From assembly GCA_033980235.1 (NCBI GenBank), contig CM067075.1, positions 24,189,061 to 24,253,060 on the forward strand: a DNA stretch of 64,000 nucleotides. Direction: 5' to 3'. Each line of letters starts with the position of its first letter. Position 1 is the first letter of the stretch. Below are positions 22,300 to 32,475 of the stretch, piece after piece. The position numbers were made by a program, and so were the translations under genes. Under the pieces are notes generated by a model, which did not search any database, was not told the DNA's origin, and saw only the letters and a program-made list of their open reading frames with translations. The DNA comes from Diadema setosum (taxonomy: Eukaryota; Echinodermata; Echinoidea; Diadematoida; Diadematidae).

Positions 22300-22860
22300 T
22301 TCTCTCTCTCTTCTATTTTCAGGTAGAAACTATTGCTAAATTTCCCTTTCCTTCCTATCAACCATTTCTTTGTGGTTTTCCTCTTGTTTAACTTTTTCAA
22401 TTTCCTATTTAACTGTACTTTCTCGCTAATTGTTTGTTTCCTTCATGGTTTTTTTTTCCTCCTCCACTTACAAGGATCTGTTCTTTCTATCCTCACCAAT
22501 ATCTTTATATGTCTTTCTAATTGAATCTTTTTCTTTGCTTTTCAACCTGTATAATTCTTTCTTTCCTTCCTATTCATCTTTGCGTTCATCCAGATATCCA
22601 GTTTTGATTCATCTATCATTCTATTGTTCTACCTAGTACTTTTCTGTTTTCAATCTATATGTTCTCTTTGCTTTCCTCTTTTCTTTTCAAACATATCCAT
22701 TTCTCCCTTGCTTTTCATTTTTTTTAATGCATTTTCTCTTCTCTCTTTCCTTCCATTACCTTTTAGTGTACTCTCTATTTTGTAAACCTTTTGTTTCATT
22801 TTTTTTATTTTTTTTTTATTTTCTTTCATTTCCTTTCCCCCCTTATCCTAGTCATATAAA
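22300..22860 (+). repeat. Pyrimidine-rich low-complexity stretch
   Basis: About 560 bp dominated by TTTC/TTCC/CTTT on the plus strand. The apparent Phe/Leu/Ser-rich frames in it are compositional. Confidence 0.7.
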
Positions 22861-23757
22861 CTTTACTTAGTATTACAAATCAGGCATATTCTTTCACCCT
22901 ATCCTTGTTTTATAACCACATTTTTAACAATCTTCTTTCATTCACACACATGAACAAACACCACACACACACACAACACGAACAACCCTAATCTTCATTT
23001 GCTCCAGCGATTCAGTACAACCTGGGAGAAAGGTGGAAAAGTATTATCTTTACAAAGATACCATAGAAGAACTTGCTCTGATCGCTATGAGATAGCTACA
23101 TTCAGATCAGTCGTGGGGCTTTTTGCAGTGAATGTGTGTACACCATGCTGCGCAGTCTGCTCCTGTGCAACGCAGTTATCACAGAGCGAACTAGCTGTGA
23201 TCGACATAATTCAGCAAGTGTAAAAGTGTCAAAACGCTGAAAATTCCTTTTCTACTGGCTTTGAATCTCACTCCAATGCAAATATTCAAGGCTTTTGGAC
23301 ATTTAGAGTGGGTTTATGCATGTTTGGTGATCATTTGACAAACGGTGCGAAAGTACACTAGCGCCTCAACTGCTAATACTACTAAGTATGTACAATCTAT
23401 CTCAGCTCCTGGGTTAGCATGAAGCAAACTGTAGTCTAACGTTAGAGAGTTTGACAGTTAGGAGACAAGTCTAACGTTACAGGTCATTAGACACTGCTCT
23501 GTGTTGCACTAGCCTGTGTAATCTGACAGCTTAAACTTTTTTTTTTTTTTTTTTTGCAATATTTTATTCTAGACCTATACTGGAATATCTCATACAAAGT
23601 CGCATCTAAAAGAAAAAAAAAAAAAATCAGTGATGTTGAATATATATTAAATTAGGTTCTACTGTAATTCCAAAGTTGACTGATCAGTTGATAAGAGAAT
23701 TTCAGGAAATCCCAAATATAGTTACCATACTGTTTATAGATCCCTGTATAGTATGGC

Positions 23758-24148
23758 TTAAAGGGACTGTACAGTACTGGTTGAGGTGGGGATTCATGTT
23801 TTGAACATTCCTAAGTGAGATAATGAAAAACCTCTTATGAATTATAAAAGAGCATGTAATTTTAAGAAGGATTCAACGTTTATTTGATGAAAATTGGTTT
23901 GCAAATGGCCGAGATATCCCAAAATGCGCTAATAATAAAAGGCGACATGCCACAACTTTATTAGGATCTCTTTGTTTCACCTTGTTTTTGGATATCTCAG
24001 CCATTTCAAAACCGATTTTCATCGAATAAACTGTTGATACCCCTTAGAACTGCATGCTCTTTGACATCTCACAGAGTGGTTTCTGAATATCTCGCAAAAT
24101 GTTAAAAGCTAAATCCTCACCTCGACCAGAACTGTACACACCCTTTAA
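23758..24148. repeat. MITE, TTAAAGGGACTGTACAGT family, copy a
   Basis: Left end TTAAAGGGACTGTACAGTAC, right end GAACTGTACACACCCTTTAA; 391 bp. The interior carries inverted GATGAAAATTGGTTTGCAAA / TTTTCATCGAATAAACTG blocks and GATATC boxes. Other copies: 49982-50337, 54250-54609, 59461-59851. Confidence 0.88.
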
Positions 24149-24338
24149 GTATGATACTTGACCAAAATGCAACTTCCATTAGCTAGAATGCGACTGGGCA
24201 CTATGCACGTTCAATGTCAATGCACAAACACAAGGCCAAGGACTGCTGAAAATGGGCTGCAGCACCATACTTTGTTGGCAAGGTTGTTCATCGGGGATGT
24301 TGTAATGTTGTATTGTTATCACTTTTATAGATGTTTCT

Positions 24339-24566
24339 AGTACTGTACGAGCTGAAATTTTCACGTACAGATATTTTCGCGAATTGCTACTAGGAGAACA
24401 TGTTCACGTGTTGTTAATTTCGCGGTTGCGAGGTCTAACTGTGCTTATCTGTTTGCACGTTGTTATTTTCGCGGTTCAAAGGCGATTCGCGAAATTTGCG
24501 AAAATAAAACCATCGCGAAATTTGCGAAAATAAAACCACCGCAAAAATTTCAGCTCGTACAGTACT
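24339..24566. repeat. CGCGAAAA-type MITE
   Basis: Ends TAGTACTGTACGAGCTGAAA and TTTCAGCTCGTACAGTAC are near-perfect inverted repeats. The interior is a set of GCGAAAAT / TTTTCGCG half-sites. Confidence 0.85.
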
Positions 24567-24849
24567 TTGTTTTGAACAATTTTTGTTTTGTTTTATTTTT
24601 AGAAATGTGGGAACACACACACAAAATAAAGATGACTTCTGTTCTGTACATTTTCCTACCAGTGCAGTGCTAATACATTTTTCCTGGCAAACAGTACAGT
24701 TTTTTATGCTTCAGACCAGTGGTTGCTAGAGTCTGAAGCTTATTTAGGTGAATTGGGTGAAAGAAATATTAATGACAGTGTGATTTCTTTCATGGAGTGA
24801 ATTAAAAAAAAAAAAAAAAGTATGGAAAAGCTATAGGGAGAGTTTGAAT

Positions 24850-25060
24850 TACTGTAAAAGTGGAAATTTTTGCGGTGTTGTAATTTTCGCGCATTTCACG
24901 CAACCAAAAACTAGGGCGAAAATAAAAGCACGCGAATATTTTTGCTTGCCATATGTTCCTGTGCGTGATGTCTTGATTCCGCGGAATTAAAAACATGCGA
25001 AACTCTTCTTACCGGGCCAAGCGCAAAATTAATCGCGCGAAAATATCCACTTTTACAGTT
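24850..25060. repeat. CGCGAAAA-type MITE, TACTGTAAAAGTGG subtype
   Basis: Ends TACTGTAAAAGTGGAAATTT and AAATATCCACTTTTACAGT. The interior has GCGCATTTCACGCAACC and AAAAACATGCGAAAC. Same subtype as 41013-41220. Confidence 0.8.
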
Positions 25061-25168
25061 GTGTATTCAAAGGCGTTCCGCACACCTTTGTAACACAGGA
25101 TTTTCATTATGGCCATATATATAGAGTTGGTTCAAGACTTTCCAGAATCAAACTTCCATGTGTAGACC

Positions 25169-25320
25169 AGGGCACCATTTCATGAAAGTTGTCGGCCCTG
25201 ACGAGTTGTCGGTTTCTTACAATTACCATAGTAACTGTCAGTGACCACAGCTTTTCAGCCAATCAAGATGGAGGATTTTACTGAGACCGACAACTCGTCA
25301 GGGCTGACCACTGTATGAAG
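25169..25320. repeat. Foldback MITE, CATTTCATGAAA / ATTGG family
   Basis: AGGGCACCATTTCATGAAAG opens the copy. Inverted blocks GTCGGCCCTGACGAGTTGTC and its complement GACAACTCGTCAGGGC flank a core with CAGCCAATCAAGATGG. The right boundary is degraded. Confidence 0.65.
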
Positions 25321-25480
25321 CTACTGATAACCCTGTCTGATTGGCTGAGAGCAGATTTGTCAGTGAAAGGCACTGACAAAACACTTGATGAACTGCCTCA
25401 GAGACACAGTCATTTGTTCATTTGTAAAGATTTGTGGTAGGCTTGTATCTTGAAGCATGAGAGGAGCATTCACCAATTTT

Positions 25481-25547
25481 TATTCATTTATTTATTTATT
25501 CATTTATTTGTTTATTTATTAATTTGCTTATTTATTTGTCTGTTTGG

Positions 25548-25578
<31 letters not shown>

Positions 25579-25580
25579 TT
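25481..25580 (+). repeat. (TTTA)n tetranucleotide microsatellite
   Basis: About 100 bp of imperfect TTTA/TTTG units ends 99 bp before the RPL37A exon 2 acceptor. Confidence 0.95.
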
Positions 25581-25678
25581 GGTCTTGTTTTCATAGGGTA
25601 GCTCCATCAGTTACAGTGTCGTTGTAATACTAGTATGTAAGTTCATGCTGAGAGTATACGTAATTTTCTTCTATCTAG

Positions 25679-28600
25679 GCCAAGCGTACACGAAAGGTTG
25701 GAATCACCGGGAAGTACGGTACCCGCTACGGTGCCTCCCTCCGTAAGATGGTGAAGAAGATTGAGATTTCCCAACACGGAAAGTGCACCTGTGTCTTTTG
25801 TGGAAAGGTAAATTACAGTGTATCTGGATACTGATAACCAAAACATACAAAATGTCATGGAAAGGAATAAAACTGTGCGTGGGCCAAATCCATGACCTAT
25901 GATTTGTGACCCGTTTGTTACAGTCCCATAATGTTTGTTGTCCCCGCCGAACGAGTTCGAGCAGGGGACTATGAAACGGGCTCCGTACGTGTGTGTGTCC
26001 GTGTGTCCGTCCGTCCGTGTGTCCGTGTGTGCGTCCGTGTGTGATCAAAATCTTCAATTTGCTACTTCTCTGTCATTTATGAGCCAATTTTGATTCTGTT
26101 TGCTTTATATGATAGCACTACATGGGAGCTTTGAAACTTTTACACAGAATTTCAGTCGTGACCTTTGACCTTGACCTTTGACCTATATTGTACATTTTGC
26201 TACAAAATGCTACTCCTTCGCCATTTCTAACCCGATTTCGATTCCGTTTGCTTTATGTGATGGCACTAGGTGAGGGCTTCAAAACTTCTACACAGAATTT
26301 TGACCTTTGACTTCTTTGACCTTTGACCTTGATTTTTGACCTATATTGTACATTTTGCTACAAAATGCTACTCCTTCGCCATTTCTAACCCGATTTCGAT
26401 TCCGTTTGCTTTATGTGATGGCACTAGGTGAGGGCTTCAAAATTTCTACACAGAATTTTGACCATTGCCTTCTTTGACCTTTGACCTTGATTTTTGACCT
26501 ATATTGTACATTTTGCTACAAAATGCTACTCCTTCGCCATTTCTAACCTGATTTTGATTCCGTTTGCTTTATGTGATGGCACTAGGTGAGGGCTTCAAAA
26601 CTTCTACACAGAATTTTGACCTTTGCCTTCTTTGACCTCTGACCTTGATTTTTGACCTATATTGTACATTTTGCAACAAAATGCTACTCCTTCGCCATTT
26701 CTAACCCGATTTCGATTCCGTTTGCTTTATGTGATGGCACTAGGTGAGGGCTTCAAAACTTCTACACAGAATTTTGACCTTTGACCTTGATTTTTGACCT
26801 GTATTGTACATTGGCTACAAATGCTACTCCTTCGCCATTTCTAACCCGATTTCGATTCCGTTTGCTTTATGTGATGGCACTAGGTGAGGGCTTCAAAACT
26901 TTACACAGAATTTTGACCTTTGACTTCTTTGACCTTTGACCTTGATTTTTGACCTGTATTGTACATTGGCTATAAAATGCTACTCCTTCGCCATTTCTAA
27001 CCCGATTTCGATTCCGTTTGCTTTATGTGATGGCACTAGGTGAGGGCTTCAAAACTTTTACACAGAATTTTGACCTTTGACTTCTATGACCTTTGACCTT
27101 GATTTTTTACCTATATTGCACATTTTGCTACAAAATGCTACTTCCGGCGGGGACATATATTACGCACAGCGTAATTTCTACTTTTCCTTGTTTGTTTTTG
27201 TTTTTTGTTTTTTTAAGACAGTAGAGATACAATTGGATTGGATCATATGACTTGAGAGACACTCACATTTGTGTTTGTCAGAGAAAATGTGGGCAATGTC
27301 TTCTCAAGTACAGGGGGGGGGGAAGGGGAGGGGTCTTGAAATATCTGATAAGCTTGAATCCAGTGCCCTGTTGCATAAAACCCTTACCGCTGGACTTACC
27401 GCTCCTTTCTAGCGGTAAGTCTTCAAATTAGCGGTAAATTTTATAATCCTTGATGCTGATTGGCTGTGACGCCTAATTTTGACAGTAGTTACCATTGAAA
27501 TTCAACGGTAAGTTTTATGCAACGGGCCACAGACTTAAACATCTTTGTTGTGTCCAATTTAAAAAAAGAGGAAAAAAAGTTTTGATATTCACAAGAATGT
27601 AGGCTTAATGAATGAGTCATCAAAACTGGGTCTTGTAATTACTGGAATATTATAGTCAGTTGTCAATGCAGTTGTCAATACCCTGTCAATGTGTAATGTA
27701 ACAAAGTAAATTCATAACTTGGTCTAATATTCATTTAAAGGAATCAACTTACTACAATGTTGTACCATTAAAGTTATGAATTGGAATAATTTAACATGTG
27801 TGCTGGTTTCTCCCCTCTTAGGATTCCATGAAGAGGAAGGTTGTAGGCATCTGGAACTGCAAGATTTGTCGCAAGACCGTCGCCGGTGGAGCATGGGTTT
27901 ACAGGTGGGTGTGATGTCAATGAGGAAGAGCTTGGGCATTGATTTGACATTTTGTCATAAATGCCTATGTCGTCCTTCTCATCTGTTTCTTCCCCCTCTT
28001 GGTGGGGGGAAGGGGTGCATTTTTTTGTTTCACGTAGTTAATATAGAAATGTATTAACTCAATGAGGACAAGTCCCAAGTATACTCAAGCTGGTGTCTGG
28101 GAAATGCATGTTGTAGCAAAATCGGCCTGTCCTCAACAGGTTAAGGTGCTCACAGTTTGCTAACAGCAGGGACCACCTGTGTATACAATGTAGATGCCTT
28201 TATCAACAGTCTAATAATTTAAGAGGACATCCACATTAGATATTCTTAGTGTTTTCTTCAGACAGTGGATCGTAGGCTTGATAGATGATGAAAGCTGTTC
28301 ATCCTGCAGTTTGAGGGAAGGTTTTGATCAAATTGCAGAAAGCAGTTTCCACACACTTAATAGTTTCAGACTGTTTTGTCGGTCCCACTTGTGTATTATA
28401 ACCTCATTCATGTCTGAAAGGATAAACACAGCTTAGTATTTAGTTTTGAAAATATGTACAAAAAAGGTTAATTCTGAGTACAAGAAACTATCTTTTTTAG
28501 TTTGCTAGTTAACATTTATGTATGGTGATTATTATTATGATTTTGATTGACTGTATTCACCAGTATCAATTTCATTTGCAAAGTCCAGATTTGAATGATG

Positions 28601-29500
28601 TAATCATCTGTAGTGAGTTCTGCAATTTAGATCACAGCAGTTCCAGCAGTATGATTATGTTTTGTTTTGTTTTGTAACTTATTTCTTTTGTTTTTTAATG
28701 TTTGATTATTGGGTGGTTTGGGTTTTTTTTTTTGAACAAAAAGGACAATAAAAATTACACCAAGTGCTGGTCTTATCATAGCAATTAACCCCTCCCCCCC
28801 CCCAAGTTCCCGTTATTGCAAGCAAATTTCTATTTTGCTGTTGTTTACCAGATTATATGAAATGCATTGGAATCGTGCTGTTTATATATGCATCATATAC
28901 AAATGCACCTATATCTCTGGGCACATGTGCAGTTTATGTTCACAGTTAAAGAATTTTCAAAAAGATATCAACTTGGATGGGGATGCAATTGGTGCTTGAA
29001 AAGTTGGACAATTTGCTGGAATAAATTTGTGTTACTGGCAAACAGTGATGATTAAGTATTATTTGTAGCAAAAACAAGGCTAAATTCAAAACTCAACATA
29101 TGGGATTAATAAATTACTGTATACGCCAAATATTTTGCAAGGTTTTTATTTTTGCACATTTTGTGAGTCATTGGTACTGTTCGCGAATTAAAAACACAAA
29201 TATTAACTCTTATCTGCTGACATTGATATGACATGCATGTATACATTTTTCCATTCAGTATTGTACTGCACAATCGTCAATTTAACCACTCGCGAAATTG
29301 TCTGGAAGTCCTGATTCGCGAAAAATGAGACAGGCCAAATGTATGGTGTATACAGGACTGCAGATCACTAAATTGATAATGGAGGAAATCACCCTTTTTG
29401 ATATTTTTTTTCTTTTTTCTTTTTTTTTTTTAACAGCACCACTGCTGCCTCAACCACCAGGAGCATCGTGCGTCGTCTTCGAGAAATGCAAGATATCTAA
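25679..29500 (+). CDS. RPL37A: 60S ribosomal protein L37a (eL43), partial: ATG exon not located
   Basis: Three coding exons: 25679-25807, 27822-27904, 29437-29500. Adding one upstream ATG codon gives 279 bp, i.e. 92 aa, exactly the length of vertebrate RPL37A. The exons read [20 protein letters not shown] through CTCVFCGK, then [20 protein letters not shown] through AWVY, then [20 protein letters not shown] and a TAA. The C-x2-C...C-x2-C zinc ribbon (CTCVFC / CKIC) is intact. eL43 is a surface protein of the large subunit, near the E site. All junctions are GT-AG. In orthologues the first exon usually ends right after the ATG, which fits exon 2 starting with GCC (Ala2). Intron 2 hosts the DR1-bearing repeat element. 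Confidence 0.96.
25940..27210 (+). mobile_element. Minisatellite-bearing element with DR1 arrays, copy 1 (RPL37A intron 2)
   Basis: It opens with GTCCCCGCCGAACGAGTTCG and a hairpin partner GGGGAC (25940-25969), then (GTGTCC)-type short repeats. Six to seven tandem units of about 157 bp follow (26160-27110). It closes with CCGGCGGGGAC (ending 27154) and a hairpin ATTACGCACAGCGTAAT. Each unit carries TGACCTTTGACCT at constant phase: 26159, 26173, 26317, 26475, 26632 (one mismatch), 26775, 26930, 27087. No coding capacity. The copy at 39375-40490 is inverted relative to this one. The architecture resembles Helentron-derived non-autonomous elements with minisatellite cores; that class assignment is inference. 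Confidence 0.8.
27363..27530. repeat. Foldback MITE, GTTGCATAAAAC / ATTGG subtype
   Basis: Left GTGCCCTGTTGCATAAAACC, right AGTTTTATGCAACGGGCCAC are inverted arms. TTACCGCT/AGCGGTAA motifs repeat inside, and the core contains GATTGGCTG. Confidence 0.75.
28054..28144 (+). repeat. 91-bp mini-MITE, TTAACCCGTTGAGGAC family, copy a
   Basis: TTAACTCAATGAGGACAAG at the left, CCTCAACAGGTTAA at the right; AGTATACT in the first half and TTGTAGCAAAATC in the second. Other copies: 38783-38875 (inverted) and 58963-59050. Confidence 0.8.
29115..29355. repeat. CGCGAAAA-type MITE, TATACGCC subtype
   Basis: Ends TACTGTATACGCCAAATATT and TGGTGTATACAG. Interior AAATTAAAAACACAAATATT and CACTCGCGAAATTGTC. Same subtype as 44214-44465. 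Confidence 0.75.
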
Positions 29501-29712
29501 GTACTCCTTCCGGCTGCCCCAAATTAATACCATTCACCACATGCTGAGGTGGACTATTTTCCTCTTGCAAACTGAAAAAAGTTGGATCATGAAACCTCAC
29601 ACCAGGCTCACAAGTGACTGCACTCCCTGCCTCCCACTTAGCCAGGGATCTGTGCTTAATTCATGGGATTTGTTATGTAACACTTTATCAGGTGCAACAC
29701 TGTATCAGTTGG

Positions 29713-29718
29713 AATAAA
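29713..29718 (+). terminator. RPL37A: RPL37A polyadenylation signal
   Basis: AATAAA lies 213 bp after the RPL37A stop. It is the first canonical hexamer downstream and is followed by T/CT-rich sequence. Confidence 0.6.
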
Positions 29719-29781
29719 TCTACTTGGTTCTCCGTCTCCTTCAACTGAATCTCCTGCTCATTTATTTTAGATGTGTGCAAT

Positions 29782-29985
29782 TACTGTACAAGTGGTTATT
29801 TTCGCGAATTTCGCGAATTACAGTTGAATCGCGAATTTAACAACACGCGAAAGCGTCGCTAACACTAGAGTAACAATGCATGCAAGATAGCGTTGGTGTC
29901 AATTCGCGAAAACATCTCGCGAAAATATCTGTAACCTTCTAATTCACGAAAATATCTGTACGCGAAAATAACAGCTTATACAGTA
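29782..29985. repeat. CGCGAAAA-type MITE, full-length-looking copy
   Basis: Left TACTGTACAAGTGGTTATTT, right AAATAACAGCTTATACAGTA. The interior alternates TTTCGCGAATT and GCGAAAATATC half-sites. Confidence 0.85.
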
Positions 29986-30027
29986 CAGTAAAGTGCAGCT
30001 ACTCTCAGGACAGATTGTTTGTTTGTT

Positions 30028-30052
30028 TGTGTGTGTGTGTGTGTGTGTGTGT
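30028..30052 (+). repeat. (GT)n microsatellite
   Basis: Pure GT run after GTTT units. A second one lies at 30444-30468. Confidence 0.95.
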
Positions 30053-31574
30053 TTCATTTCCATCTGATAAGATGGCAGGATAGCCCATATTCAGCTGCAA
30101 CAGCTGGTCTTCCATGGGGTACAGCTTAGTTACTCACAAGTGATTGGGCTTTTTCTGGGTGCTGCCATAGTAACTGAAATTATTTCTGATTACGACACTT
30201 TCAAACCTCTGAATCATGCCCCTGTCTGGTAAAAGTGTGGTGTCTTAAAATGTTTCCTTCAGTGATTGTCCTGCACATCAGTAGATATGGAAAAATATTT
30301 TAAAAATGGGGACATCTATGACTTGTTCTTGGACTTCATTTTTTTTTTTTTTTTTATTCCATTGGTTTAATTAGGTATTGGAAAGTTGGTGGCAGGAAGG
30401 AGATAGGATACAAAGTAGCATTTATGCACTATTGTGGCAGTAATGTGTGTGTGTGTGTGTGTGTGTGTATGGGTGTGTTGTCTGTCAATATCAACACTTG
30501 TAGTTGCAGAGGATGAGGATTATGAGAGCAAACTAGAGTACTGTATGTCAAATTCATGTACACGAGGTATGCAATCTAATAACAAGTCTTGACTGGGTGG
30601 TTTTTAAAAAACCAAACTAAATTTTAAAAAAAAGAACCTGGTACATTCAACATTCTCAAATTTGAAGGCCTATAGAAGTATGGAATGCATGCAATAATAC
30701 AGCAGAAAGGCAAACTTGTAACGGTGGAACCTCAACCCCAGGACAAGTTGGTTGCTGATTACGATGTAGTTCCAATAGCAAAGTGTATTAAAGCAATTCA
30801 ACAGTTACTCGGCATATAGAATTATGTTGTTTAGTAGCTTAAACTATTGATTGACCAACTGACCCTCTTGGGAGTTGGGAGTTTTTGTTTGTTTATTAAA
30901 TTAATACCACAATATCACTGATACAGTACAACATGCATATGAGGAAGAATCACATTGCATCAGATTGATATACATACATGTATTTATTTGTACACTGAGC
31001 AATTCATACTCGCGTGTGCCAAGATATTTCGTACAAAATTGTGTGCAATCACAACGTGTGAACCAACATGAAAAATCAAGTTAATCTTTAACACAGAAGT
31101 CCTCATGCTTACTGATAACACATTACAGAGTACATTCGTTAATGAGCAGCAACCACACATGATACAGAAAAGAGTAACAAAAACAAAACTACACTATAGA
31201 GACATGTAATAGAGAGTGTGTGTTCATTTTTGCCGGTACTGTGAGCCAACCGCTCAAGTTGATATACACGTACACTGTACTCTGAAGAAATGTTTCAGTT
31301 AGAGACAAAAGTCAAAGAACTAAGTGAACATTCTAGATGTAGGATGATGGGAGATGCAAACTACACCTGCACATTACATAATGTAAAGACTGTACATTCA
31401 CAATAGAAGTGCATATAAATATATGCAGTAGATAAGTGGGATGATGTAGTGTATAACACAAAGCTTCAAAATTTGTCATCACTCACAAACAGTCCACTGT
31501 GGAGACATGCAACGAATGTAGTTCAATCCTTGACAACCTCAAATCATTGTGGAGTGAAAACTGCAGATAAGACG

Positions 31575-31722
31575 TACTGTACATGTATAAGCTGTTATTT
31601 TCATGAGGGTTGATTTTTCGCGAATTTCGCGAATCACTCTTGGACCACGAATTTAACAACACTCGAAAATGCCACTATATGCGCCAAGGTTTCCATTCCC
31701 GAAAATAATAGCTTGTACAGTA
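31575..31722. repeat. CGCGAAAA-type MITE, shortened copy
   Basis: TACTGTACATGTATAAGCTG at the left, AATAATAGCTTGTACAGTA at the right; interior TTTCGCGAATTTCGCGAATC. The middle is deleted relative to 29782-29985. Confidence 0.75.
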
Positions 31723-32314
31723 TTCCAGGACTTGTGTATGAAAAGGAGAGATATGCAGAATAACCATCACAATCTACAATGTCGTATTAAAATTAACAAA
31801 ATAGAAAATTAATTTGTACAATCACAAGTAGACCTACACACTGTATATATTCCCAGTACTATTACTACTGCACCTACCTACTTTTGCAGTACTTGCACAC
31901 GTACATGAGTTGAACCACACACTATTTTGCTTGTACATTGTATGAACATGCCATGCAGGTGAACATTATCAAGGCTGGGCAGTGTGATGAGGTACAGTGT
32001 CTTGAGTACATGCATTTCACACTTGAAATTCTAGCTCCAATATTTGCTACATGTGTGCACATCTATAGAATACATTTAATTTTGGTTTTGGTTTCTGTCT
32101 GGGTGGGTTTTTTCTTTTCTTCTTTTTTGTTTGTCAAGAAGTTGAAGGAAAGATGGGACAAGGTGGACTAGGCTGAATCAGCTGGCATGGTAAAGGAAGA
32201 ATAAAAACTCAGAAAATCTACTACAACTTCAAATAAAAACATGAAACACAAAATTCAACGATACATGTAGGTGCACTGTGTTGAGGCCTTCAATAACTCG
32301 CTATTCTATCGCTG

Positions 32315-32475
32315 TTTTTTTTGGGGGGGGTGGGGTGGGGGTAATATCGTTTTTCAAATTTCCTTCTTTTTTTTTCTTTTTTCGTTTTTTTTTTTTTTTT
32401 TCGTTTTTTTTTTCCGTTTTTCAAATTTCCTTCTTTTTTTTTTCTTTTTTTTTTGGGGTGGGGGGGGGGATTGTC
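32315..32475 (+). repeat. G-run / T-run low-complexity block
   Basis: Two G-rich runs flank long T-rich tracts that contain a duplicated CGTTTTTCAAATTTCCTTC. The Phe- or Lys-rich frames here are compositional. Confidence 0.85.

Larger units (their letters stand above)
19171..23757. other. Intergenic region between divergent ZNF622 and RPL37A
   Basis: It must contain the RPL37A first exon (5'UTR plus ATG) unless that lies nearer exon 2. I could not fix it. ATG followed by GT occurs at about 20009 (ATGGTAAAT) and 21478 (ATGGTAGTT), but neither has a convincing TOP-type start. The stretch at 22300-22860 is strongly pyrimidine-rich. No other gene was recognised. Confidence 0.35.

Noticed and set aside
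26160..27110. Regular repeats resembling a CRISPR array
   Set aside because: Units are tandem without unique spacers, in an intron of an animal gene.
28280..28415. Possible C/D-box snoRNA in RPL37A intron 3 (ATGATGA...CTGA)
   Set aside because: Box spacing is too long (about 125 bp), with no terminal stem and no rRNA match visible.
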